A stretch of 64,000 bases of DNA from Pegoplata infirma (Eukaryota; Arthropoda; Insecta; Diptera; Anthomyiidae): positions 1,922,001-1,986,000 of the forward strand of contig OY992538.1 in NCBI GenBank assembly GCA_963921195.1, written 5' to 3'. The translations under genes and the position numbers were made by a program. How positions within the stretch are numbered: position 1 is the stretch's first letter; every line of letters begins with the position of its first letter. The notes under the pieces are model-generated. The model had not been told where the DNA came from. It searched no databases and saw nothing but the letters and a program-made list of their open reading frames with translations. Shown piece by piece: positions 34,286 through 44,675 of the stretch.

Positions 34286-34740
34286 GACAATTTAAATTTT
34301 TTATTTTAAATTACACATTTAATGCTCAATATTTTAAAATTAAACACAAAATGCTTACTATACACACAAAATGTGTAATTATAAAAATTATGTGTTTATT
34401 TTTTTATAAATTTGTTTATCAACACACATAATACTATCTAATGTGTGTAATTTTAAATTTTTTGTGCGCAAACTAAAGTTTTAAACACTTCGTGTTTAAT
34501 TTTAGGCGTTGTGTGTTATTTTACATAAAAGTTTACCCACATTATAGTAGTAATTTTACAAGCATTTTTTAGAGTGTAACAATTTATTTAATCTTAAGTT
34601 TATAAATTCAGCAATATGTAAAGTTTTTCGTCGCTTTTAAATAACAGTCCTATATATATTACATGCCTAAAATTATGCTATAAAAAAATGTTGCTTTTTC
34701 ATGAAAAGCATACGACTCAGTGGTATGGTGTAAACATAGC

Positions 34741-35479
34741 TTAAGTGATTAAATTAATATCTGAGGCAATAGGTGATAATAGGTCATGTCGGAAATCGTT
34801 ATTTAAATATAATAATCGTTCATATTTGTTATGGAAAATTTTTAAATGCGGTTTGAACCAGAGTGTACTCCTGGATAAAGCAGAGTTCACAGGTGCTTCA
34901 TAAAACATGTTTAAAAAATTATAAGGCAATAAAACAAAAAAAAAATGTTTTGAAACATAAAAAAATAAAAAATTACTGTAACTTCGATTTAAAACGGATT
35001 TCGAAACAAAGATCGGGCGTAAGGTCTATTTAAATTTGGTGTAATTTAAAATCACTACAAAACAGAAAAAAACAATAGTCACGACCATCATTTCTATATA
35101 TTTCGGATATGCAGATTCGAAGGGCGCACTCTGTTTTTAGATTAATGGTACAGTTTTCTAGCAAAATTTTGAAAGTTAATCATTTATAAATTTTATGGCG
35201 TGGAAAAAAAATATAAGACTTTTAGCTTTATTTATTATGCAAGTTTGGTTTAAAGCTTTTCATCGTTAGCCCTTAAATTTGCAAATTTCTTAATTTTTTT
35301 GAATTTTACCGCTAAATTGGTCTTTGACCATAAAACTTGCCTCCCCGTATAAAAATGTATTTTATCTTATCTGATGATCGTATCTGCTTGCATATAATTA
35401 TATCTGAAATGGCCAAAATCGAGATCTAATTACATCTCGGATTTGGTCAACATTTCCGATTAAAAAAATGTAATATGGC
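34741..35479. other. unassigned intron sequence
   Basis: No gene is supported. Confidence 0.3.
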
Positions 35480-35715
35480 GCCATATATCATTTGATCCCA
35501 AAAATGGAGGATTAAAAAAAACGAGATCTAATAAGATACAATAATACATAATTATATCTTATTATATCTAATATGATCTTTAATATCAAATTAAATGAAA
35601 TTTACCGTTCTATTTTTGTGATCTAATTATATCTTATTATATAAAATAAGATCTAATTAGATATAATCATATATTATTAGATCCTCCATTTTTGGCATCA
35701 AATGATTAAAAACAA
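35480..35715. repeat. foldback with GATCTAATTATATCTTATTA motifs
   Basis: ATTTGATCCCAAAAATGGAG with GATTAAAAAAAACGAGATCT is mirrored by TTAGATCCTCCATTTTTGGC with ATCAAATGATT. The centre is repeated ATAAGATCTAATTAGAT. Confidence 0.6.
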
Positions 35716-36519
35716 GTAAGAAAGTTATAGTCGGTTAAGACCGAACATATGATACCCTACACCAGCGTTTTAGGGACAATGGGTCCTAAGTCCAAACATG
35801 GACCGATTGGATCTGTATTTTGTTAGATCTTTATTTAGTGTAGAAAACACACACAGATAAAATTTTAGTGGAATTGGTTTATATAATTTGTCGATTTAAC
35901 TGAATATCAGTCAAAATTTTTATATGGGGGACTAAGTCCAAAAACGGTCCAATTATATTCCGATTTGATTAGGTTACTAAAGTACACGTTTAACACCTAA
36001 AAATAAAATTGTTATCAAATATTTCCATTTTTATGAATTTTGAGGGAATTATGTGAATATCGGGAGGGTGGTTTGTATGTCCAGAAGGACTGTCCCGATC
36101 CTTTAAAAATTAGGAATAGTGATTCGTGCACACAATATTTGATTACCTGATAAATATCAAAGCGATATCTATTAAAATACGGTTATTAGAGTCATTTAAG
36201 CCGAATCCAAAGAGGGCGTTTGTAGGGGGGCTAGGTCCTAACATGGACCGCTTTTCTCCAATTTCAATAGGCTTCGTCCTTGGGCCAAAAGATGTTTAAG
36301 TTTCAAATTTCAAGTCAATTGATTGAAAATTGCGACCTGTATCGTACTTAAACCGATAGATGGACAGACGGACGGACGGACGAACGGACATCGCTAAATC
36401 GACTCAAAAAGTAATTCTGATTCGATCGGTATACTTGAAGATAGGTCTAGGACCAATATTTCGGGTAGTTACAAACATCAGCACAAACTCATTATACCCT
36501 GTACCACAGGGTATAATGA
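35716..36519 (+). mobile_element. mini-me/DINE-1-like element
   Basis: The head is AACAAGTAAGAAAGTTATAG, TCGGTTAAGACCGAACATAT and GATACCCTACACC. Near the 3' end lies the microsatellite GATGGACAGACGGACGGACG (36358 on), then ACATCGCTAAATCGACTC, TAGGACCAATATTTCGGG and the terminal hairpin ATACCCTGTACCACAGGGTA. This layout matches dipteran mini-me elements (Helentron type, non-autonomous). The GGCATTCC foldback begins immediately after it. Confidence 0.8.
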
Positions 36520-37391
36520 GGCATTCCACACCAAATGTTCAGCAAAAAAAAGTTATGTCCTGTCAATATGAAATCAGTTGCAGAGTATTCGCCCTTAGGG
36601 CACTATTAAATAACACAAATAAAATTTGAGTTTTTTCAAAAAGTGGGCTTTGTAGGCATGGTCAAATATTGAAAATATCAGCATTTTTTGCGTGAGTATC
36701 TTTATTTCAATATTTATGTAAATTTAATGAAACACTGTAAATTCTTTAAAATAAAAGTTTTTTTATAGATTTTTGTATGGGCTATTGATTAAAAAAATAA
36801 AAATTGGAAAATTTTCAGAAGAAAATCTGAATTTTTCAAATTTAAATTTGAACTTTATTTATCAAAAAACATGCTGAATTTTATTTTTTTTTTTTAAATT
36901 TAAAAAATAAAAATGCTTTTCGATCTATTCTAAACAATATTTAAAATAGAGATGGGATCGTGAATGAGTTTTTAATAACGATTACGCACTTTCATGAAAG
37001 AAAAAATTTAGTCACACACGATATTTTATTTTTCTCGCGCTCATTCACGCATACGTGAGTAGAAAAATATCAGTCACGGTCACGAGCGTGAGTAAGATAG
37101 CGTGAGTAAAATAAAATATCGTGCGTGAATATTTTTTTCTTTCATTAACGTGCGTGATCGTTATTAAAAACTAACTCACGCTCCCATCGCTATTTAAAAT
37201 ATTTTTTAAGTTTTGATATTACTCATACGCACACGTTATATACGTGTGTGGGCCTACAAGGCCCACTTTTTGAAAAATCTTAAATTTTATTTTTGTTATT
37301 TAATAGTACCCCAAGTGCGAATACTTTGCAAATGATATCCCATTGAAACCACTATGGTTTTTCTGTAGTGGAACAGTTGGTGTGGAATGCC
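36520..37391. mobile_element. GGCATTCCA foldback family, copy 1
   Basis: The ends GGCATTCCACACCAAATGTT and (reversed) GGCATTCCACACCAACTGTT cap arms that mirror each other (AAGTGGGCTTTGTAGGC and GCCTACAAGGCCCACTT). A hAT MITE (36947-37191) sits in the loop. Other copies are at 51380-52808 and 60669-61716. Confidence 0.8.
36947..37191. mobile_element. 245-bp hAT MITE rich in CACG/CGTG
   Basis: A perfect 8-bp duplication ATTTAAAA lies at 36939-36946 and 37192-37199. The ends TAGAGATGGGATCGTGAATG and (reversed) AGCGATGGGAGCGTGAGTTA are inverted. The interior carries GCGTGAGTA, GTCACGGTCACGAGCGTGAG and ACGATATTTTA motifs in both orientations. Confidence 0.85.
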
Positions 37392-38437
37392 TCATATGTG
37401 ATATGAACCATCATATTGAAAAAAGCGAAAAGAGATTTTTTTTTATGGGAGCATCTTTTTAAATATTTAGAAAATTTAGATTTCAAATTTAGAATATTTT
37501 TTTTTTAATTTCAACAAAAAATGTTGAAAAACATATTCATCAACATTTCATATATCATGTCCTTTTTTCCTGGGAAGAACAGCATGGATTTCCAAAAACA
37601 CAATTTTGTATTAAAGTTTATAACGTCCTTTTAACGCTATTAAATTTTTTTTTTCTAAATTTTAAATCTTCATAGTTTTGTCTTCAATAATGCTATCATT
37701 AGTATTTCCTTACGACTTACGGTCTCCGAGTACAAGATTGTTCAAATACTGTCTAAAAGTCAATATTGTCAAAAAACGCTTTTTTAAACGCCCATATCTT
37801 CCAAAGTATTGATAAAAAAAAAATTTCGGCATAAATCAATTATGAAGCTCTAACAAGTAAACAAAAATTAAAAAATTGGTGGTCCGTCAGTTAAATTTCC
37901 CATGGATTTGAAATTTTAAAAGGAAAAGACAAATTTATTTAAATAAAATTTATGAAGTTCAGAATTTTTATTTCCTTGCCAACTATAAAATATTTGAAAT
38001 TTTATAGTCCGTTACAATATTTAAAAATTATTAACTTTGCAAATATTTTTGTTAAAAAACCGGGTGAACTTAGCTAATCTTTACTGACATTTTGCAGGAA
38101 GACCTTACCATACATTGTAAAAGGGAGTAAGCCATTGGAATCCTCACGTCTCAAATATATAGAAATGTTGCTCATACCATTTGTTCTCTAAAATAGTGGC
38201 CAGTTTTGTGTATTCAATAAACACAATTTCTTCTTATGTCGACTTAGGCTATAATTACTCTTCTTATGTTGACTTAGGCTATAATTACTTATTGCCACAG
38301 ATATTACCGTAGATGTTTGATTCGTTAAATTAGAATGCATGTTAAATTTAATCTATGTACTAAAACTATTTGAATCACTTGTATTTGATAAGTATTAATA
38401 GTTTTTGTTTTGTTTTTTGTATTTTCTTGTCTTACAG
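37392..38437 (+). other. intron sequence upstream of the homeobox exon
   Basis: Mostly unassigned. A 29-bp segment (GACTTAGGCTATAATTACT with its CTTCTTATGT lead) is duplicated in tandem at about 38232-38290. It ends with a good acceptor, TTTTCTTGTCTTACAG at 38422-38437. Confidence 0.5.
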
Positions 38438-38596
38438 AATTTGGATAAAAATAATAAACAGAAACGTCACCGGACGCGTTTTACACCTGCACAGCTAAAT
38501 GAACTGGAAAGATGTTTTTCAAAAACACATTATCCAGATATATTTATGCGCGAAGAAATCGCTATGCGTATAGGATTAACAGAATCCAGAGTACAG
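38438..38596 (+). CDS. otp: orthopedia homeobox protein, homeodomain exon (residues 1-46)
   Basis: This exon has 53 codons in phase 0 at both ends, with acceptor TTACAG and donor CAG|GTAAGT. It reads NLDKNNKQ and then the homeodomain [45 protein letters not shown]. Homeodomain landmarks sit in place: R5, F8, L16, Y25, R31. The [10 protein letters not shown] helix 1 and [10 protein letters not shown] segment are typical of Otp and separate it from Rx, Hbn and other paired-class genes. The exon stops after homeodomain residue 46, the classical 46/47 intron of paired-class genes. The recognition helix with W48, Q50 and N51 must therefore be in the next exon, which is not visible in the remaining 25 kb. 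The protein is a sequence-specific transcription factor acting in the nucleus. The gene assignment is strong; alternative exons cannot be judged. Confidence 0.95.
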
Positions 38597-39791
38597 GTAA
38601 GTTTTTCATACTTTATGTTTTTTGATACATGTGTGCATAAATATTTTAACAATCTAAGACGGAGGATAACCAACATCCCAAACATGTCTATTTATTATTC
38701 TACAAGTGTAGATGGTAATCTAAAGCTCTTAGTTTAATATTGTGTTTAAATGTAACTTTAATATTTTAACAAACCCCATAGTCCTGAAAAGGCAATTGTC
38801 AGTTTATGCTGTCATTAACTCTAAATCCTAGTAGATTGATTTACAGTCAGGCGTGTATGGGCATACTAATGAGTTGAATAAAATGGGATAAAACTAAATA
38901 TTTATATAATTTTGTTTTTTTTTCTAAATATACACACGTCTAATATAATCATAACCTTTAAACTATATTGTCTATTGGGGGAGAAAAAAAGGCTTAAATT
39001 GTTATGTTTAAAAATATGTCAATAATTTTGAAACATTTGTTGTTTTTTTTTTGTTGGTTTTTATAATTTCTAACTAAAATGATGTGTCATTTAAACCAAA
39101 AAACCACATCAAAATACATAGTAAAGTTAATTTATATGCTAATTTTATTAACAATGCAATGGCAAAATAATAATAAAAAAACAACGATAACAAAAAGAAC
39201 ATCATATTACCCTGCTATGAGGATAATTCGTGTAAAGCCTTTGGAATGACATTTTAAGCCTAAAATCAAACATATTTTTTTTTGTTTTTTGCCTATAATA
39301 GGACTAATAATAAACACTACTCGTTCTATAACACCAATAAAACACCCTTGGATGCAGCACATTTAACACCCTCTTCTCAACTTATTGTTGGAAGGGAAAT
39401 TGTTTGGGGGAAGATGTGGTGTTAGAGACAATGACCATTATAATGTTGTACATTAAGAATTAACATTGATTTACAATTATTAAAAACAATTTATCAATTT
39501 CAATCTTAATCTGGTCTTTAATTTACTTTCGTTAATTTTAGTAAAATTATTTTACTTTAAACATTATGCCTGAGGTGAAAGTTCATTTAAAAATTTAAGA
39601 ATAATTAAAAAAAAAAATTATGTTATATTCGTTGTGAGGACAATTTTAATTTTTTGCAAAAAACAATAATTTTTATCAGAATTGTCTTTTTAGTTTTTGG
39701 AAATTGTGCTAACAAGGAAAGTCTCCATAGCATCACCTTCTAATCACAATGATTTTTAAAATTTTAAAGATCAGAAAAAAATAAATTTTCA
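38597..39791. other. mostly single-copy otp intron
   Basis: Few repeats. Readable complexity (for example CAGGCGTGTATGGGCATACT near 38848) makes it a candidate for conserved cis-regulatory DNA, but nothing specific can be proved. Confidence 0.4.
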
Positions 39792-40267
39792 CCCAGCAAA
39801 AATTGGCATTACTAGTAATGGGTTTTGTAATCCGAAACAGATGTTAATAAGTAGTTACTTATTGAATGAAACACTAATTATTTTAACAAGGGCGTGAGAC
39901 AAAAATAACTAGTGAAGAGTATGGAGATAAATAAGTAGTTATTGCCTCGGATTACAAATAAGGAGTAAAAACCCATTACCAATAAGAAGTAAAATAATTA
40001 GTTAATTAAAACTTTTAAAATTTAACTTGTTTTTACTAAAACGTAATTTTTATTAAGTTTTAAAGTACTTTTTAAGTTAATTGAATTGTAAAGGTTAAAA
40101 ACTGCAAGTGCAAGAAGATATTATTACTTAGAGGTGCTTTTATAACATATTTCTGAGAAGTAGTTACTTTTGGGCTTAAAATTATGTTAATGGTAATGGG
40201 TACTCATTATAAATAATGTACTTGGTAATGATTACTTTTCACAACTCATTACCATGTTTTTGCTGGG
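39792..40267. mobile_element. 476-bp MITE with CCCAGCAAAAA ends
   Basis: CCCAGCAAAAATTGG at the left and TTTTTGCTGGG at the right are inverted, with TAATGGGTTTT and TAATGGGTACTC inside. It shares interior sequence with 26050-26230. The target duplication is unclear. Confidence 0.65.
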
Positions 40268-40479
40268 CATGTACTTTTTTAGAGCCCATATTCATATTTA
40301 GGGGTGTGAATAAAGGGAACGAATCCGGCAAATATATGCAAAATATAGACAAAAAAAGAATAGAAAAGCACTAATATGCATTTTTTTACTACCGCCATAT
40401 CCATTACTTTTTGAGTTTTTCATGCATTACGTAATACGCATCCATTATCAATTATTTTCAAATACCTTTAACTCTGTAA
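40268..40479. other. unassigned sequence
   Basis: A few AATATGCA motifs, as at 26255-26690. There is no gene. Confidence 0.3.
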
Positions 40480-43343
40480 ATGCTGCATTAGACCGGCATT
40501 TTTCTGTATGGCCAAAAAAATTTTTCTCCAATTTTCAAAGTCCGGGTATTTTTTTATTCTACTAGGACTAAAACGGATGTTGTACAAATTTGAGGTCAAT
40601 CGGATTAAATTAACCCGTGGTGCCCGGAGGTAAAAGTTTTGGAAAATTTTTTTGGACACATCATATTTGTTAATTTTGATGCGGTGAGCACGAATATTAA
40701 AAAAAAATTAAAATTGGTCGAACGGTTTTCGAGATATCGCCATTTGAAATTTGCAAAAAATGGCGGTTTCTTCCTACGTTCAAGAATTTTTTTAAAAAAC
40801 ATCACAATTTTTTTTCCTCGGCCATTTCATAGAGCTTAAGACAATCTTTCATTTAAATCTAATTTGAGCCAAATCAGATCATTTTTTCCCGTGGCGCCCT
40901 TCGGTCAAAGTTTTGGATTTTTAAAAAATTTCCACCAAAAATCCAAAACTTTGACCGAAGGGCGCCAGGGGATAAAATGATCGGATTTGGCTCAAATTAG
41001 ATTTAAATGAAAGATTGTCTTAAGCTCTATTAAATGGCCAAGGAAAAAAAAATTGTGATGTGTTTTAAAAAATTTCTTAAACGTAGGAAAAAACCACCAT
41101 TTTGGGCATTTTTTGGAAAATTTCAAATGGGGATATCTCGAAAACCGTTAGAGCGATTCAAGAAATTTTATGACATTTGTTTTCAGCATGCCAAAATTAA
41201 TTAAAATAATGTATCAAAAACATTTTTTTTTTTTTTTTAAATTTTTAAAAAATCTAATTTTTTAAAAATCCAAAACTTTGACCAAAGGGCGCCACACATT
41301 GGAAACTTTGTATGGAAAAGGCGCGCATCGACGTTTTTTTATTATAACTCTTGAACGGATAGGAATTTCCCGACATTCTTTACCATTATAAAAACTGGAG
41401 ACCTTTAGGAACTCACTCATGTGGATTGGACATTTTTCGCATTAGTACCCTACTTGTAAATTTAAGGCAAAGTTGGTTAATTTATTCATATAAAAAAATA
41501 AAATAAGGTCAATTATTTAAAACAGTTACGGATTTTAAGTGACAATATAACAGCTTACCATTCAATACAACGTGTTTTCTTTCATATTTTGGTAAAGTAT
41601 ACACCCTACACTAAAATAACGTGCAAAATTAACTGTTTTCTCTCTATTATCATTTTCGATTTTTTTAACAAAAATAATGCGGAAAAATATCAAACAAAGA
41701 AGTAACACACGGTAAATAAGCATTATTTGCTATAATTGTTAAGTTTTTTTGTAAAAAAAAAATATTAAAAAAACATTACTCTATAATCGGTACTTCCAAC
41801 TTTTCTGTCTGTCTTATTATGGATATAATTGGATGGGACTTAATCATAAAGATACTAAAAACATCTTGCAGATTGTTTGTTTTTGAGTTTTCTCTGTTAA
41901 AAGTTTCTTTTATAATTTTCAAAATGTGATCTTTTTAGAGCCTGCTCCGATAATTGTCATAAAAGAAGGCAAATATTTTTTAAATATTACATAATTAGTT
42001 AAGGATAATTTTAATACCAACAGGCAATCACAATTTTTGTATAAATAATTTTTGTATAAATAATGTCATGAGCTAGAATTGTATGCATAGTGGTACTCAT
42101 GGGTCACCAACCATACTTTTCAACTGATAATTTTTCAGTTCCATGTATGTGTTTTCTAAATTTAACTGAATTAATTTTTTTTTTAACTCCGTAACTGCGG
42201 CCAAAAAAAGGCTTTTAGTTACAAGCATTAGGTGAAACTCCTTTTGCCTTAAAAAAGTGAGGTAGGGTATCAAAATCAATAATTATTGGAAACCGCGGTT
42301 TTCTGTTAGCAATAAAGATAATTAAAGTAAAATTGTGTAATAAAACGATTAATAGTAAATTGTTTTAGAAAATAATCACTTTAAAATATTTATTTTTCGT
42401 TAATAGACCCCACTTTAAACCTCATTTCAGGGCGCAGCTGCAACTGGCTGCACAAGTTTCTACCCCAGGAGTATTTAGTAATACTTCTAGTTTATTGTAC
42501 AAAAAGAATCGGCATTCCCTTTCGTTCCCCACAAAAGTTGCAATCCAAAATATAAACTGTTTTTTTCTAATGTTACAAAAATTGTCACTTTTTGATGGCC
42601 TGTATTTCCTACTTAAAAAGAGTAATATTAAAAACCATAAAATGGGTAACAAAGGTACTAGTTATAGCTAAAATCTCCACTAAATTTCAGGAAAATCGCA
42701 TTATTAGAAGTAGTTTTAAAAAATAAACTAAAAAAAGTCTTAAAAAAAATATTTTTTTTTCAAATTTATGCAAAAAGTCCTTATTTTAAATTTATGTCCT
42801 GACTAAACTAAGCGATGGATTTTCTTTCTATGAACGGTTTTCTTTCTCCTAGGGTGTCTACTTAGCGAATACGAGCATTAATTGTAAATAACTAAACATT
42901 TGTTTGGCTCTCAAATGCGCATCTAGGATCCAATGTGCGCCACGGGATAAAATGATCGGATTTGGCTCAAATTAGATTTAAATGAAAGATTGTCTAAAGC
43001 TCTATAAAATGGCGGAGGGGGAAAAAATGTGATGTTTTTTAAAAGATTTCTTGAACGTAGGAAAAAACCGCAATTTTTAGCAAATTTCAAATGGCGATAT
43101 CTCGAAAACCGTTCGACCAATTTTAATTTTTTTTTGATATTCGTGCTCACCGCATCAAAATTAACAAATATGATGTGTCGAAAGAATTTTTTTTTTTTTT
43201 TTTTAATTTTTCAAACTTTGACCGCCGGGCGCCACGGATTAATTTAATCCGATTGACCTCAAATTTGTACCACATAAGTTTAAGACCCCGGACACTTGGG
43301 AAAATCGAAAGTTGAGAAAAAAAATGCCAGTCTAATGCTGCAT
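40480..43343. mobile_element. 2.9-kb foldback with three copies of the arm
   Basis: The outer ends ATGCTGCATTAGACCGGCAT and (reversed) ATGCAGCATTAGACTGGCAT are inverted. The arm 40560-40930 (AACGGTTTTCGAGATATCGC, TGGAAAATTTTTTTGGACAC, GTGGCGCCCTTCGGTC) is mirrored at 42930-43260. A further inverted copy begins directly at 40930, forming a tight hairpin around GACCGAAGGGCGCCA. Open frames (40605, 40639, 42923, 43029) are mirror images of the repeat. About 41300-42900 is less repetitive. Confidence 0.75.
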
Positions 43344-43729
43344 ATACGAACAAAATTCAAAATTTTTTACACACATGGAAAAAATTTACTTATTATAGAA
43401 AAATGACAATTTTCTATGAAGAGGCCAAAAATAATCAGAAACAGTTTTAAGACACAATGACTAGCTTACAATCCCGGTACTTCGTTACCGGTTGTATTGA
43501 ATACCGGATAATAGAAGGATCAGGATTACTCTATCGATTTTCAAAAAATTCCCCTACATAGTCTTTGTTTTATTTACTAAGTCTTCCATAAAAAAATATT
43601 TCAATGAATAATATAAACAATAAAATTTTAATAACTTTGCTGGTACGTTATCATTTTCGTTCCGGGGGAAAAATATAATGACAATTTTCGAGCCCTTATG
43701 TCGGGATTTTGGATTTTGAGTGAATAAAT

Positions 43730-44270
43730 CAGAGACCAAATAAAACAGTTATATGTGTTATTTTGCTTTAAAAAAATCATTAAACGAATGTTGTTCAAAA
43801 TATGTATTGTATATATGGAAAGACTTCTAGGGATGTCCCGTGTTAAAATTTGCAATAACTTTTAGTTTTTGATTTTTATCAATAAAAGTATAAAATAACA
43901 GTAATTAAAAACTTTTTGTTCAAAAAGTTTAAAATAACATTTATTTATTTTAAATAACTGTTATAACAGTTATTTGTATTCAAATCAATCAAAGTTTTAA
44001 TGTTCAAATCAATAATTGAGGTATAAGCTATCAATAGGATTCTTTTGTATGCGTTTATTTTAGTTTTACTTAAATATATCAAATTTTATAAGGCTCAAAG
44101 AGTATTTGATAACAGTTAAAAAAAATAAAAGTTTTTTGTTTCTGTTTTTTTGGACAGATATTTATATAAATTTTTTGAAACTGTTATTTTAAATTTCTAT
44201 TTCAAAATAATATTTTTGAACAGTTAAATTTGAGTTTTTTCAATAAATCTCATAACGGTTATGGTCTCTG
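43730..44270. mobile_element. 541-bp hAT element
   Basis: A perfect 8-bp duplication GAATAAAT lies at 43722-43729 and 44271-44278. The ends CAGAGACCA and TGGTCTCTG are inverted. The interior has repeated AACTGTTATAACAGTTATTT motifs. No transposase. Confidence 0.88.
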
Positions 44271-44578
44271 GAATAAATATTTCAGTGAAAAAAGAAATTG
44301 GAATAAAAAAAATAAATGTGGAGTAAAAAAAAGCTAAACACCAAAAATTTGAGATAAAAATATCATTCCATATTGTTCCCTGCTCTATTCCATATTGTTC
44401 CCCGTTTTACTCCATTTCATTTCCAATTCCATCTCCATCTTCTAAGGTCATTATTTTAGGCACAGAAAAAGTACCAAAAGTACACTTTATTACCCCCATT
44501 AGAAACGGAATTTAAAAAAAGTACCTCTTTCAGAATGTTTTTTCTTCACCGAAGGATCCTACAATCCATATTTCAATT

Positions 44579-44591
44579 ATCTTGGATCATT
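44579..44591 (+). repeat. LINE target-site duplication (left)
   Basis: The 13-bp ATCTTGGATCATT is repeated exactly at 46011-46023. Confidence 0.85.
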
Positions 44592-44675
44592 TTTTTTTTT
44601 TTTTGCAAGGGGTGATCTAGCCCTAACGGCCGGCACTGCGACCCTTATGGGTCTTTTGTGCCAAGATCCATTATT

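Larger units (their letters stand above)
31571..34740. mobile_element. 3.2-kb region bounded by GCTATGTTTACACCATACCA inverted ends
   Basis: About 80 bp at the left (through CTAGTCGTATG and ATAGCATAATTTTAGGCATG) is mirrored at about 34660-34740. Just inside, a second inverted layer (ACACTCTTATAAA, TTTACCCACTTTATTGTAG at about 31720 and TTTACCCACATTATAGTAG, TTTAGAGTGTA at about 34535) encloses the satellite block at 32400-33990. No coding capacity. Confidence 0.65.

Noticed and set aside
31571..34740. A piggyBac-type insertion with TTAA duplication
   Set aside because: The inverted ends are clear, but the flanks are CTAA and TTAA in different registers and do not form a duplication.
36360..36629. 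An 89-codon protein starting MDRRTDGRTD
   Set aside because: It reads through the (GACG)n tract and hairpin of a mini-me element into the next foldback.
38405..38737. A 110-codon single-exon homeobox protein
   Set aside because: Only 38438-38596 is coding. The residues before it translate the acceptor region, and those after SRVQ translate GTAAGT and intron.
40605..43247. Short proteins containing ILERRKKPPFFANFKWRYLE-like peptides
   Set aside because: The same peptide appears from both arms of the foldback on opposite strands and there is no conserved domain.
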